From positions 4,570,501 to 4,634,500 of the forward strand of contig CP141143.1 of the NCBI GenBank assembly GCA_035235625.1: 64,000 nucleotides of DNA, read 5' to 3'. Shown here piece after piece: positions 24,317-37,000 of this stretch. Each line of letters opens with the position of its first letter. The first letter of the stretch is position 1. The notes under the pieces were generated by a model, which ran no database searches, was not told where the DNA came from, and saw nothing but the letters and a program-made list of their open reading frames with translations. The translations under genes and the position numbers were made by a program. Source of the stretch: Saururus chinensis (lineage: Eukaryota > Streptophyta > Magnoliopsida > Piperales > Saururaceae).

Positions 24317-24914
24317 AGAACGTGGCTATTTAGACATTTTTTTTCCATATGTCCCCCGTTGCTCTCTTACCTTTTTTTTTTTTAAATCTCTTATATTTCT
24401 CATTTTTATCCTACTTTCTTTTTTTTTATTTTTTTTCTTTCCCTCATTTTTTCTTCTTTAACGTCAACATCAGTGACCTATTTTCGCCGCCACTACTGGT
24501 TGCGGGCATGCGCTGGCCGTGGCCGGACAAGTGGCAAGCAGAGGCTGGCCACGGCCGCTAGAAGTGCGACCAGTGGCCGCGCTGCCACTGTGGGTCGCGA
24601 CCATCGACTGTGCGCTAGCTGTAGCCGATAAGATCTGATCAGCGCGCGGCCACACACTGGTTGCGGCTAGCCAGCGCACGGTCACGTCGGGTTGCTACCA
24701 GTTGGTCATGCCATGAGCTAATCGGTTGTGGCCGCCGTGGCGGCCGGATCTAGCCGGCAGTTACCGGTAGCCGCCGAAGTTGATGCCGGTGGAGAAGAAA
24801 AAGAAGGTAGGGTTTATTTACGGGGAAAGTATGGGTAAAACCGTAGAGACAAGGGGAAAGAAGTTAAATTTGGGGAAACAAGGAAAAAAAATAGAATCTT
24901 AATAGCCACGTTCT
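24317..24914. mobile_element. DNA transposon, non-autonomous, 18-bp terminal inverted repeats
   Basis: Left end AGAACGTGGCTATTTAGA (24317-24334); right end (24897-24914) is its inverse with one change (TCTTAATAGCCACGTTCT). The core is pyrimidine-rich on one side and very GC-rich in the middle (24490-24780, many GGCCG/CGGCC words), and it shows no conserved protein. The target duplication could not be fixed: the flanks share only AAAAT. The superfamily is uncertain. Confidence 0.6.
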
Positions 24915-25754
24915 AAAATAAATGCTTAAATCTTCCTATCCTGCCAAATTTGTGTGCTCCGTAATTGTCTAGCAAGATGTACTCCATTGCTATTGGACTG
25001 AATGCCAGGGACTGATGTCCCCCCAAAAAGCAAGGAAAGAAACGGAAAGATCTCATGTGACTAAATAGCTCTTTTTAACGAACAAATCTCATTCCAGTAT
25101 AAATGCCATTATACTGCCTATTAATATAGTTGATAGGAACAGATTTTGTTTTCTATTTTTTTGGCTTACAAAGGGAATCTCGCGCTAACTGCGCTTGCAT
25201 GCGTTTCGATTCTCTATGCAATTTCGGACAGAATTTGAAGTTGTAGTACGTGAACCCTCTCTTCTTCAAGTGTTTTCGGATTTCATAAGAAGTATTACAA
25301 GGCGGCTAACTTAAAGAACGTATAAGAGTAGTTCATCTTTAAAATTAACATGTTAACCCTAACACTCTTAATGTTAACGTGCACTTAAGCATATGTACCA
25401 TCAATTTTAAATATCTAACTGCCCTCTCGTACATCCTTTGCACCGGCCACTTTATAAATAGTGAGCAGAGAAAATGCTTCCCTATTTTTTCAAATTATCA
25501 TACACTACATTGATAAATCTTAATAAAGTAGAAGATAGCAAGCAGGATATGATTGGAAGGACCAAAAAATTTCCCTTCAACAAAATTGCAAAATAGGTAT
25601 ATTAACAATTAAAAAAACGAAAAATAACTATATTGGGACTCGATTTTGAATACTACATTCGAATATGGAGTAAAAAACAAGAGCAGAAAAACTGAAGCTA
25701 CTGTCTTATGAAACCCCAAAAAGGAAAAAAAGAACAAGAAAAATAAGCCTACTA
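24915..25754. other. Spacer downstream of the zinc-finger gene
   Basis: Should include the 3' UTR of the zinc-finger gene at its right end. No gene, no element ends, and no RNA gene recognised. Confidence 0.5.
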
Positions 25755-26522
25755 CTAGAGCTTGAGCGACAAGTCAATCTTCTGCAAGTTATCTTCTGAG
25801 TGAGATTTCGATGGGGCAGTGCCACCTCCTGTCCGCCAGCACACACCAATCGTCTCGTCGGGGACTGCCTCCATGGAAGCGCCGAAAGGCCGAGCCGGAA
25901 ACGCGCCGTCAAATTTAGCGGCGGCGGTGCCCTTGGCAGCGACTACATCCACGGACAACCTGCCGATGGCGGGCTGTTGGTCGATGAGAGGGCGGGACCA
26001 GCCATGGTGGGCGTAAGGGACCCCGGGCGAGTTCGCTGAAAAATTGTTGTAAGAAGGCTTGTGAATCATGGAGTGGGCCTGTATTCCAAAGGGTCTGTGG
26101 AGGGAGCCATGGAGCGGGAGGGAGGCCATGCTTGAGTAGCGATGGGCGTAGGGGTAGCCGAATCGCTGGCCGCGTTTGGCCAGCGTCCGCTCCCGCTTGT
26201 GGGCGTTTTGGTGGCCCCCGAGCGCCTGGGAACTGTAGAACTTCCTCTGGCAGTAGTTGCAGGGGAAAACTCTGGTCTCGGCTTCTGCAGAGGCCGGGGA
26301 ATCTACGGATGGTGGCGGGGAGGCCGCTGTGGTAGCGAACTTCCCAAGCAGGTTGAGTTCCATTACCGACCCCTGATCAGCATCACTGCTAGAGAGGCGC
26401 AGATCTAAGGCAAAATAATTGGGTTCTTGTTGGGCTACAACGTCTCCCTGCAGTGGCTCTTCCTTCGCATTCTTGTCTTCTGCACTGTTAGAGATGTGGG
26501 AGGCCGGAGGGACTGGTTCCAT
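25755..26522 (-). CDS. Single C2H2 (QALGGH) zinc-finger protein with EAR motifs
   Basis: Intronless, 255 residues from the ATG at 26522 (MEPVPPASH...). The frame is open 26 codons further (ATG at 26600), but that extension is rich in Tyr/Ile/Leu and unlike family N-termini, so I chose the inner start. One plant-type finger: C88, C91, H104, H108, with the QALGGH helix (99-104) and the basic tail KRERT. Two putative EAR repression motifs: LDLRL (39-43) and the C-terminal DLSLKL (250-255). Another leucine-rich box, MELNLLG, lies at 54-60. This layout fits the C1-1i group (Arabidopsis ZFP1/3/4/7-like proteins), nuclear DNA-binding repressors of developmental genes. No nearby gene suggests its target. 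All finger residues are intact. Confidence 0.9.
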   Translation of the reverse strand: MEPVPPASHISNSAEDKNAKEEPLQGDVVAQQEPNYFALDLRLSSSDADQGSVMELNLLGKFATTAASPPPSVDSPASAEAETRVFPCNYCQRKFYSSQALGGHQNAHKRERTLAKRGQRFGYPYAHRYSSMASLPLHGSLHRPFGIQAHSMIHKPSYNNFSANSPGVPYAHHGWSRPLIDQQPAIGRLSVDVVAAKGTAAAKFDGAFPARPFGASMEAVPDETIGVCWRTGGGTAPSKSHSEDNLQKIDLSLKL

Positions 26523-27780
26523 GAGGGAGATGATGTAGTATGGCGTGTTTCGGTGGTATATTGAGAAGAGATATAAATATTGAAGGGTGATCAGGTTCAC
26601 TAAATGCTGTGATCCAAGTATAGAAAGGTGCTCTGAATTACAGTTTCATAGGCTTGGAATGGTAATCTAAAAGAGACCTTTGGAGCAGCAAATGGACAGA
26701 TATGAGCGGATATGCACGATGTAACTTACAGGAGTTGGCGTTCGGGTGTTTGCCTCTTTTGGACGCTTCCATGAAACTCCGGAGCAGCATACAGCACAGC
26801 ACAGAATCTACCCAATATCTGGCATTCTCCTCGAATGGGATTTGTAATTAATCTTGTATCAAACTTTGTAATACTGAAGTTTCAGGCTCCTCCCTGGAAA
26901 CAGTGACTTCTGTTCCTTTCTGATTCAGATAATTGCGGCCACGGATCGAGTCACCGACCACCCTCCTCCGCTCTCTGGCATCTCACTTGCAACATTCCAG
27001 TTTCAATGTAGCAATTTATGGTCTCTTTCGGTCAAATAAGCTAGTACAGTTAGGACAACTATTGAGAGTTTGTTGCGTCAAATGACGCTGCTGACCTTTT
27101 AATTAAGTTATTGCTGAACTTCCGTGCTGGGAGGGATAGCGTGTTTAGTGTTAATTCATGTTCATGATTATAACTCCTTAACACAAAAGAGGTCGGCCAC
27201 ATGATTCCTGTCCTAGCTAATTCCTCAATGAATGCGTCTCCAACTGTCCTTTTCGATATGGTCATTTCCCAGTGAAATCACTTTTTACTCGAGCCAGGAG
27301 ATCAAATTGAAAGCTGAAGAGTGAATGCAAACCAATCATAATAAAATGGTATGATTAAGCGTGAGAAAGTGATAAAAGTCCGACTGCTACATATTATTTC
27401 TTTCTATTACTGACCCGAGATTTCTTGGCTACGGATCAGTACCCTAGGATCTCTAGTTCTTAACCAAACTAATGCTGAGAAACGATCCTGAGATAAAAGG
27501 TGTATGTTTTAATGGAAAGGTGTGCACCTGGTCTGTCTGATATTCAAATACGAAATCCTCACATACGCTTACTCGGCACTCACACACAATCATAAATAAA
27601 TATTTGTGCAGATGTAGCAAATAAGAGATCAGCTAAAATAGCCAGTCCAAGTACACTCCGGCTGTGATCTTCATCAGATTCTTAACGTAAGAGGACTTTC
27701 TGCATGTAGCATTTACCAAATTTGCGCGGACGTTCAGAGTCGCCGTGAATGTCCTGCTTGCACTTTGCATGCCAATTACT
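26523..27780 (-). promoter_or_regulatory. Upstream region of the zinc-finger gene
   Basis: Minus-strand 5' flank. No TATA box is clear directly upstream of the start. 26600-27060 is moderately GC-rich and may hold leader sequence. No coding frame of merit. Confidence 0.35.
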
Positions 27781-30577
27781 ACTCTACTAATTTAGGGGTT
27801 ATTTGGATGTTAAATTTTTATAAATTTTGTCTCAATTTCTGTTCGAGTTATCGTTATATAGAAGGTGGGCATAATTAAAATATTTGGATATTAAATTTTT
27901 ATGAATTTTAATTCAATTTAATTATTAAAATTATATTTGTATATAAAAAATGGGCAAATTTTTTTAATTTCACCGAAAGTTAATTTCAAGTTATTTCTAG
28001 TTAAAAATTAGTTAGAATTACTGAATCATCTCCTAAGGTGCGTATTTTGTCTCCCAACCCCACATTTTAGAATTATAAATATTATTTTATTAATTATTTT
28101 TCATATCGATTTGAATTTTAAGAAGCATAAAATATAAGTAGTGCCTACTGTAAAAGTTTCAAATCACATATTTTTATAAGTTCTTACTTTATAAAATTTA
28201 AATTTAAGAGCAGTATAAAAAATATGCATATCTAGATTCAAGAGATAGAGTTATATTAGTGTAAATTTTAAAAATAAATTTGACTCAAAGTCTAAATTTA
28301 TTTTAAAAAATTACATACTAAATATAATTCTAATTCAGTGATAAACTATTAAAAAATTATACTTCTATTTCTATTTTAAAAAAAATTAATATATAAATAA
28401 TCCTTTAACTGGCTTTGGCTCGTCTTCTCGGTGCTTGGTGCTTCTACCTTATCTGCCTTTGAACGTCACTCGAAAGGTAAAAAGATGGATAATAAAGGGT
28501 ATGCAGCCTTTTTACTGCATCGCCATTAAGACTTTAAGAGCGTGAGTGTACAGGGTACGTGTGGTCCTGAGAAATAATTTAAGAGCGTAATGAGCTTTAT
28601 TAATTATTTCGTACGCGTTAGCGTACATAATAATTTTCTGTGACTCTGCACTCAAGCGGGTCCCACTGAATTGGCCCGATCTAAAACTTTTTTGTCCGTG
28701 ATCAGAAAATATCTAGAGCCAATCGCCTGCCGTTCAAGCTGCACGCGTGCTGTGGGCCGTCCATCTTGCAAACCTTGACAGTGTATATATGGAAATTAGG
28801 ATGTGCCAGTGCAACAATGCCGGACAAGAGCAATCTCACATGCCGCCGAGCCAATCAGAGAAGATTTACATTTCAGGATAGCTACGGGACCTGTCCTGCA
28901 TGCCCGTGGGAGACATATGGCCGACAGGTGGGTAAGGTTGCTGCGGTGGAGGATCTCCATCTTCCTGCAGTGCTACAGAGCCTTCCAATCTTCATAGCCA
29001 TGATATAAAATTTTTTCGTTTTCTCTTTTTGCTATAATTCATCGTATGACGTTGATCATCATGAAACATGAAACTTTTCGTAAATCCAATTAGTGGAGAC
29101 CACCCGGAAGGAAGCGTAGATGAGAGAGTAGGGGCCCTAACGCATGAAAATAATTATGCAGGAATTCTTTGACACAGCTTACTTTCCCTATCATTCATTT
29201 GTCTGTCAGTACTCCAAAACATACACGTCTCAAGGGACGACTCTCGGCCCTTTGTCCAGTTCGGCTCTCCAACAAGTGGGACGCTGATGATTGAGAGAGA
29301 CAACGCTCGAGTCGTCCCCCACTAACTCTGTCACAATCTAATCCTATGTCAAAAAAGCTACCTCATTCGTGAGTCTCCAACCCGCAACGAAAGTGTTTTC
29401 CAAACCAATTCCGTAGTCAGAGCCCCGTTATTTTAGTTTATGGGTCTCGCAGCATAGTATATAAAAGGGCAAACTCTTTATGTATCATGCCTTATGTAAG
29501 CAGGTAGTACAGTATTTTAAAATCCGATTAGTTAAATCCTGGTTTATCTGGTTAAACATGAAAAACTCGAGGCCGGGCACCAATCCGAGTTGGTGGCCCG
29601 GTCTATTTTAAAAACACTGGGTCAGACTAGATGCCTCCTTAAAGAAACAACCGTAGGCGACTGGGCGTAGGGTCCTCCGATCGGATGAAAACATAAAGCA
29701 GGTGCGCATGAGCGTTTTTTCAGTGCTAAGCCGGGCATTAGGGCCAAGAGCATTGTAGTAGATAGATCTATTTGAACCTCCGTGACCAGGTCTTCGGAGG
29801 GTCACAATTGTGGCAATCAATAATGTGGGGAAAGCTGCCCGTGAGCTTCATTTTAATTCTCTCAAAGGGCTGCAAGCAAGCTTGGATAGAGACTGAAAGT
29901 AACAAGCTGCAGCACTGACCTTTTCTTTGCATCTACTTTTCACCATCAACCTTCACATCAGCAGCAGCCAAACTAAAATTTCCCAATTTGTACACACGAG
30001 GACATGAAATTTTCTTTTGTTAGACAGCTCTTCAATCGTATCTTTCCTAATTTCTTTGATTGCCCTTGCCTCATCCACCGATCATTGTGACAAATTTGAG
30101 CGTTCCATAACCCATGTTGTTAGGCTTGAAAGCTTGTGGCCTGTTGTACATCTTCTTTTGGGCACTCAAGCAACACAAATGTTAATTACACGCACCAGAC
30201 AACAGTTGAATCGAACGAAGTCTCTCAGCCCCATATGACAACATCCCCTAACACGTGCAACTGAAACCACATGATGTAAGATCAATCTTAAAGCCAGTCA
30301 ACTACACACCGAATCAGCTGATGCACCTGCTTGACTTCGTCTTCATTACGAATTCAGAAAATTGTTTCTTCCCGAAATTTAGATAATGTATATGCTAGCA
30401 GCATGAAGAAGCAAATGTAAAGGTTTACCTATATTTCCAGTGGATGTTTTAATGAGGCACCATAAACAAACCATATTGCTGGTAGTCCTAACCCTAAACA
30501 AAGCCTGAGAAACGCAGATATTGAATGGAAAATAAAGCAGTAGGTATGCACAAAAAGTCTTATCTCAATACAAAATA
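27781..30577. other. Intergenic with AT-rich 27.8-28.4 kb block
   Basis: 27796-28030 starts with GGGGTTATTTGGATG, which resembles a Tourist/Harbinger-type terminus, and repeats TTTGGATGTTAAATTTTTAT as TTTGGATATTAAATTTTTAT about 80 bp later; no matching inverted end was found. 28640-29020 is of balanced composition with CCAAT words but no gene. 29030-30577 shows nothing I can name. Confidence 0.4.
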
Positions 30578-30643
30578 CCATCTTTGTCCTGGGTTAATAG
30601 GTCATTTTGAAAAATTAAATAGAGTTATGTGGGACGAAGGGAC
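30578..30643. mobile_element. Very short Stowaway-like foldback remnant
   Basis: Left end CATCTTTGTCCTGGGTTAAT and right end, other strand, TCCCTTCGTCCCACATAACT resemble the two termini of Stowaway elements, only about 66 bp apart. TA-containing flanks (aatacca / actatat) do not give a clean duplication. Probably an internally deleted copy. Confidence 0.45.
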
Positions 30644-31988
30644 TATATCTAAATGACTAACGATTGCATAAGTTCCCCTCACAAGAGGAACCTGTCTACA
30701 TGACTTGATCAAATCCAAATTAAACCTCCCATTTTCTCATAGATAATCAGGGAAAGTTCGATTAATACATTTAACAGGCGAGTCCAAAGATACAATATTG
30801 CGTGCCACTCTCCAGTATTATCCGTTGAGAGCATGCGTCCACACCAATCCACGTTCAGAGTACTCACAACAAAAGCTTACACGAAAGGTTTGTTTCTATA
30901 CAGCTATTTAATTATCCTTGCAATGTGTGACATATCTTGTTGACTAAGCCTCAGATTGCAAGAACCTTTTGTTATTTTGTCCATATATTATAAAATTTTG
31001 TGACTGTTGGTAGGTCATTTGGTCTATTATGCATATAACAGTGAAATAATGGGGTTCACATAAAAGCGCAGGGATGAATATTTTATTGTTGTAAAGTGAG
31101 AAGGATATTATAAATAAAATTTGTGAATTTAATATACTTCATAAACTACGAGGGTTGCCATAGTACTGCCTCTAGCCCAAAACTAACAAAGGCAAAGAAC
31201 TACAAGATATAATTTCTTATGCAGAAATTTATATGCTACTAACGCTCTATTAATGCAAACAATTAGATAAACAATCACACCATAATCATATAGGAGATTT
31301 TCTACGTAAAAACCCGAATGGGAAAAAAACTATACAGCCTGACCACTAGTTGAAATTAATGTACTATAAAACAAGACCTCTACAAAAAATTCAATTTTGT
31401 TATCAACCTCTTAACCTAGAAGTTCATCTCTAGTTAACTTAGCCACCGATGTCCGTTTGATGTTTACAAGCTTGAGTTTATTGTTGTCTTCTCTTTTTTC
31501 TAGCATAATTTCTTAGAGTCTTAGAAGCTCTAGTCAATATCAATCTTAATTTGGTTCTCCAATTAACTTGTGTGTGATGTGTTTATCTATCTCATATAAA
31601 TAGATTATAAATCAAAATCTCACCTTCTTGTATTTTCTATCAAATTTGTTCAAAGGTAGTAGAAAGAATTTAGCACAACTGCCCTCAATTTTTCATTCGA
31701 AATATCATTCTATCCTTTTCAATATTGTCCTCTTTAGGTCCTTAAATAGTGGCCTTAGTTGGTTTAGGTCTTTGTCTTTCAATAGGAAAGAAATTATTTT
31801 CGAAATGACTTATTTTAAGTAACTTTGCTATAATGTCATTTATCATTCTATGGGGTAATCAATTGTTCTATATACTATTCACAAACCCTAACATCTTAAT
31901 CAATCATTGCAATTGATAGTTCACTATATTGGACCTAACAAAATTTGCTTTGATTGATTTATTCCATTGAACGATCAATCATTCGATT
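30644..31988. other. Intergenic, no supported gene
   Basis: AT-rich. A TATA-like CATATAAATAG near 31594 followed by pyrimidine-rich sequence could be an old LTR promoter, but no termini or coding sequence support it. Confidence 0.4.
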
Positions 31989-32350
31989 GTAACATCCCTG
32001 TTTCAAACAAATACATGTCAAGGTAACATTTTAAAAAAAAAATCTATTTTGAAAAAGTACTTGACCAAGATTTATTTTTCTTTAAAAAACATCCTAGATG
32101 TTTTTAATATAACTGCATTTACAGAATGTAAACATGTCAAGACCCTTCAACGATGTTCAAATGAAATAACAATTTAAAATAACAAACTTGGTAAAACATT
32201 AAATCTCTCAAGCTTCTGCCTTTCCAAGCTATCCCTATATCACAAAGATGCGTGAGTAATATAATACTCGGGAAGATGTAAAAACCTCTTATATTCACGT
32301 AATATTACAAATAGGAAAGGGACAAAAACTAGTATTGCGAAATGACATAT
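31989..32350 (-). mobile_element. Possible terminal fragment of a long LTR (minus orientation)
   Basis: Starts TGTAACATCCCTGTTTCAAA, close to the 3' terminal form of element 'h' read on the plus strand (TGTCACGACCCAGATTTTTA), and contains GAGTAATATAATACTCGGGA. It stops where element 'c' begins. Weak: only one end is present. Confidence 0.35.
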
Positions 32351-33189
32351 TGTAAAGTCCTTGATTTTCCCTTAATTTTATGTGACATATTTGTTATTTT
32401 TTTGCTCATTTTTATGGGAAAATTTATTGATTTGGCATATTTTTCTTTTGTATTTCACTCAATATTAGTACCCATAGATTCAGGCGTGGGACGTAGTTAT
32501 AGGCTGTGGGCCTCGATGCACCACAAATATTTCCAGCATGAAAAACAAAGAAAAACAAAAGAAAATAGGAAAGAAAAGAGAATGAGAAAGATACGAGAAA
32601 TAGGAAAAAAAAAGGGTTAAAGGATTGCATCAGGCAAACTTGAACTCAATCCAACATCCACAGACCCCTTGGCTTTGTTCTTCTCGTGCAGCTGGAGGCA
32701 CCATCAGCCGGCCTAGGCCTGAAGGCAGCAAGGTTGCCACTGAACACAGACCCAACCCCAGCTCGCCATCCCCTAGCACAGCTCTGCCCTCACCCGATTA
32801 GTCCCTCTCCCTCTTTGTCATTTGATTTTTACGCTGCCAGCGTGGGCCGACAAGGACCTACTGGACTCCAACAGCTCCACCTTAACATAGCGATGGTTGT
32901 GGGTCGTCCCTCTAGGCCGTATCTATCCCAGACCAAACGAACTAGATCCTTCGCCTCTACCTGCTTTAGAATAGAAAAATTGCCCATTTATGCCTTGCTT
33001 CTTCAATAGTAGCTGACAGCCGAGCCATGGCCGACCGGCCATTGGCTGCCTCCTCCTTGGGTTAGTGATGGCAAGGGTTGGCCCCACCCGATCTCACTTA
33101 ACCTCCTCCCCCCTCTTTCCCCTTTTCTGTTTAGACCCTCAATAAAAAAATCCCCTTTCTATTTCTATGTGAGCCGAGGGTAGTGCCAC
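32351..33189 (+). mobile_element. Element 'c': 5' fragment of the same giant LTR family as 'e' and 'g'
   Basis: Begins TGTAAAGTCCTTGATTTTCC and follows the start of element 'e' (34079) block by block: TTTTTATGGGAAAAT, TAGATTCAGGCGTGGG, GGCTGTGGGCCTCGATGC, the A/G-rich GAAAAACAAAG stretch, then GC-rich CAGCTGGAGGCACC and GGCCGACC words. It stops at 33189, where element 'd' starts. The missing 3' part was not found again in the window. Confidence 0.65.
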
Positions 33190-34078
33190 TGTAAGATTTA
33201 GTAATTCTTATTTTTAATTGTCTTATTTGTGATTAACTTTTAAAAATATAAAGATTTTGACCATTTAGTCTTATTAGCTAGATAACTCTATAAATAGGTT
33301 GAATTTAAGGCTAAGATGAGTATGGTTAAAACTAGATAGAAAGAGCTTCGAAAAACCACCAAGATTATGCAAATTGAAGTTCAGATGAGTGAGATATAAC
33401 TGATCAAAATTATACTAGATGCACCATACCCGATTACCCGATTTATAACCTAAAATTGAGCATTTTAGTTAGTCTTTTGAACCATTTTAAAGTGAGTTAC
33501 GAGAATAGTGGTTTAATGACAATTTTGGCTGACCTAAGGTTGTGTTAGTAGCCCAAACCTTAAGGGGATTAGGAACCCTAACCCACACCCTCTATAAATA
33601 GGTCATAAGAGCCTTAATTAGATAGTTTTAGAGCTTTTTAAATTTAGTTGAGAATTTGTGGTGCCCTAGCCTCTTTCAAGGTGAGTAATTTGATTATTTT
33701 ACCCTCAATCCTTTAAGACTTAATGGGGAATTGTAGGTTCTTCATGCTTAATTATAATTCTCATGTCTTCTTCTATCAAAATCACCAATATTTTCCTATT
33801 TCATGAACCCTAGAACCCTTCTTTTGATGTAAGCCTTTGTGTGCTTCATGGTTATGAGTTGTTAGACTCAAGGACTTAAAATTATATGGTGATTGTAGGT
33901 ATAAACCTCTAGTTGGTAGAGATTATGTTTCATGCATAGATCTAATGAAATTTTTGAATTTTGTTAAATAGGACCTTTTGATTTAGGATGATTTGAATCA
34001 TTTCTATGCCCCAAGAGGTAAGGGGTTTTGGTTTTGAAGTTAATTTATTGCATTAGCACTCTCTTTGATGATTCTTAA
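33190..34078 (+). mobile_element. Element 'd': LTR-like, split by elements 'e' and 'f'
   Basis: Starts TGTAAGATTTAGTAATTC. It carries the block AGAGCTTCGAAAAACCACCA (33342) through GAGTGAGATATA, the GGATTAGGAACCCTAACC motif and a TATA box (TATAAATA, 33593-33600), the same arrangement as elements 'a' and 'h'. It seems to continue at 39387-39617 (CGATCGATTGGC) and 49918-50285 (GCGATTGATCGG, ATCGATCACCC), because these pieces resemble the CGATCG cluster that lies about 1.1 kb from the start of element 'b'. Continuation across the two insertions is inference. Confidence 0.55.
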
Positions 34079-37000
34079 TGTAATGCTCCTGATTTTTCCT
34101 GCAATTTTTCTGGTCATTTTTGGTGGGAAAATGTGACGCTTCAATGTATTTGGCCTCAGTATTTATACCAATAGTCAAGTGTGGGGTTCATTCGTAGGCC
34201 ATGGGCCTGGACGCGTTTTTACAGCGCAAAAAATTGAGAAAGAATGAGAGTGCAGAAAAGGATAAGTGAGAAAGGAAAAAAAAAAGGAAAGCGGGCTCGG
34301 GCTTGGCCAAGCCCGATCCAGACCATTCTGGAAGAGAAACACCCACCCACCTCTCAGGTATCTCTCTGTCCTAGCTACCACCGGCCACCGGTGGGCCGCA
34401 GGGCTGGCGCAACCAACTCCACCTTGATGGCAAGGGGCCTCCGCCCTGGCCAACACAACAGCTCTACCCCTCGCCAATTTTCCCCTCCCCCCCGGTTAGC
34501 CCTTTCCCTCTCTGTTTTGAGTTTGAGCTGTTGTTGTGGGTTGGCAAGGGCCGGCCGCCGGGAGTCACCCCAGCCTGGCGACAGCCATACCTGGCCCAAC
34601 CTCTCCTAGTTTGGTCTCCCTGACTTCCTCCCCTATCGCCATGTTTTTTGCTGCCTTATTGTTTTGATTGAACAGTGGCCACTGTTGACGAGCCACCACC
34701 AACCGGACCTCCGTCCGGCCCCTCCTTGGTCCGGCGAAGGATGTGAGCCACCTCTCTCTGCCTAGTTCCACCTCCGCCCTCCCTCTTTCCTCCGGCCAGA
34801 CCCATCTTCTCCCTTGTTTATGTTTGTAACAGAAATTGGTTGATGCCCTGGCGAGAGCAGGCCTTTAGCTCGCCTCCGGTCAGCCAACCTTGGGTTGGCG
34901 TTGGTAGGATAGCTCCCTCAGCCCAGCCCTACCGCCCTTGATAATTTTTCGGTCCTCTTCACCTCCGACAGAGCTCTATGTTTTTAGTTTGAAGCTAGCA
35001 AGCTATAGCTAACCATGGCCGCCAGCCTTCAACAAGGCTCTGGCCTACAAGTCTCAACTTGATATGGCTGGTACGGCTGCCAAGGCCCATCTCGACTCCA
35101 CTTTTTCCCCAGTCAGCCACTTTTGTTTTGGACCTTAACGCCACCGACGTAGGTTGGCAGTGGCCGAATGGCCACCATGGATTCCGCCCTTGCCTAACTA
35201 CGGTTAGGGGTGGCCCCACCTGGGCCGGTTCGACCTCTTTAGATCCATACTCATCCCTATGGCCCGTAGCCCCAAACTATTCCACCTCACTGGCATGTCT
35301 GCCCACTGACTACTCTTGCCCATTTTATGTCGTCGGTATCAGTAGGGGTGTTCACAGATGGAAATGGATGCGGACAAAGGGTTGTTCGTGTCCGTCCGTC
35401 ATTTAAATAACTCTTGTCCGTGTCCGCCCTAGTCCGTATTATATTTTATCCAAGTCTGTCCGCTACGGACATGGACAGACATAGACAAATATTTCAACAC
35501 CTCAATTTTTATCCCAATTCAAATTTTTTAGCATTTTTATAACATGTAAAAGTTGTCTTAACATTTTATATAGGTACTAGGTCTATGTTTTTAAGTTATT
35601 TAATACCTATGTAGTATATTAAGATTATCCTAACATGCTATATAAGTTATGAATTTATATTTTAAAACTATCCAGTACCTATGTAGCATGTTAGTACTAT
35701 TTTAACATGGTACATAAGTACTGGATTCATGTTTTTAAGTAATCAAGTGCCTATGTAGCATGTTAGGACTGCCCTAAGATGCTACATAGTAACTGAATTA
35801 TATTTTTTTTCTAATAATTAGTAAAAATTACAATTATATTTAAGGGAATATTAAGTAAGAGTGGCGGACGCGGACGTCTGTGGACACGGACAAGGGTATG
35901 TCCGTGTTCGTAGCTCCCTATTAGTGCGGACCAAAAACTTTGTCTGCGTCCGTGTCCGGCCAGGACCAAAAAAACTGTCCATTCTATATAAAAACGGACG
36001 CGGACACGGATGGACATACGGACACGGATGGACATACGGACAATGGACGTCCATGAACACCCCTAGGTATCAGATGGCCTCTGGTAAGAATTTGTATGGC
36101 CTATCTTGATCGAAGGTGGACAAGTTCACCTACATAGGCCTTGGCTAGTGACGGCCTCATGGCCTTTGCTCAACCCTGAACCACTCCCTTGTCCTATGCC
36201 GTGTGACATTCATAGCCACCCGCACCTATTGTTTTGGTTGTGGGTGATCAGCGATGTCACCGTTTCGATTGGCCACCATTAGGGCCTTAGCCCTGTCGGC
36301 CTTTTGTGGGCCTTGGGCCACTTCCATTCAGCACAACCGCCCTTATGAGCTTTGGGCCGACACCGTCTAGCCCTCTCCCCGTCCCCTTTGGCCGTGTGTC
36401 CATGTAGCTGCGCGTGCGAGTTAGGGTTAAGGTGCTGCTTTTGCGCCACCTGACCGTCTGATGGCTCTGCCATTGTCAGGATTTGTCCATTAGAACTCCT
36501 CCACCTCTCCTTGGTCCTTGAACGTCACCCCACACCCTCCGCCCTTATGTGGCCCTTGTAAATGCGGAATCGATGTCGTTGGGTGCTATCCACGACCGAT
36601 TTTGACGTCTTATGACCGGTTGAGTACTTTTCAACCATCGGTCAAATTTTAGTGTGTACGCCTAGACCTTCGGTCACACTTACCACTCATTAGCACGATC
36701 TTTCTTCCGGCCGCCCCTGGTGTGCCACCGTGGATCACGGACTTTCCGCATTGACATGTGTCACCCCTATTTCGCCGTGAGTGCTTCTGGCGTTTCCTAA
36801 ACCATCGGGACAACAACTCTCTCAACTTGGCAAAGCTTTTGACCGTCAACTCCGCTGCCACCATCATATGCTCACCATCAATCGTCATGATTATGAGGTA
36901 GGGGAGTTTTGGACTCATAATTTTATGATAGCATGCTTTGAATGAGTAGCAACATGCTAGGATTATATGATTCCATGTTTAGATATTAAATCACAGTCTC

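Noticed and set aside
28766-29008. 80-codon open frame with two Cys pairs
   Set aside because: Cys spacing fits no known finger; composition and flanks look non-coding.
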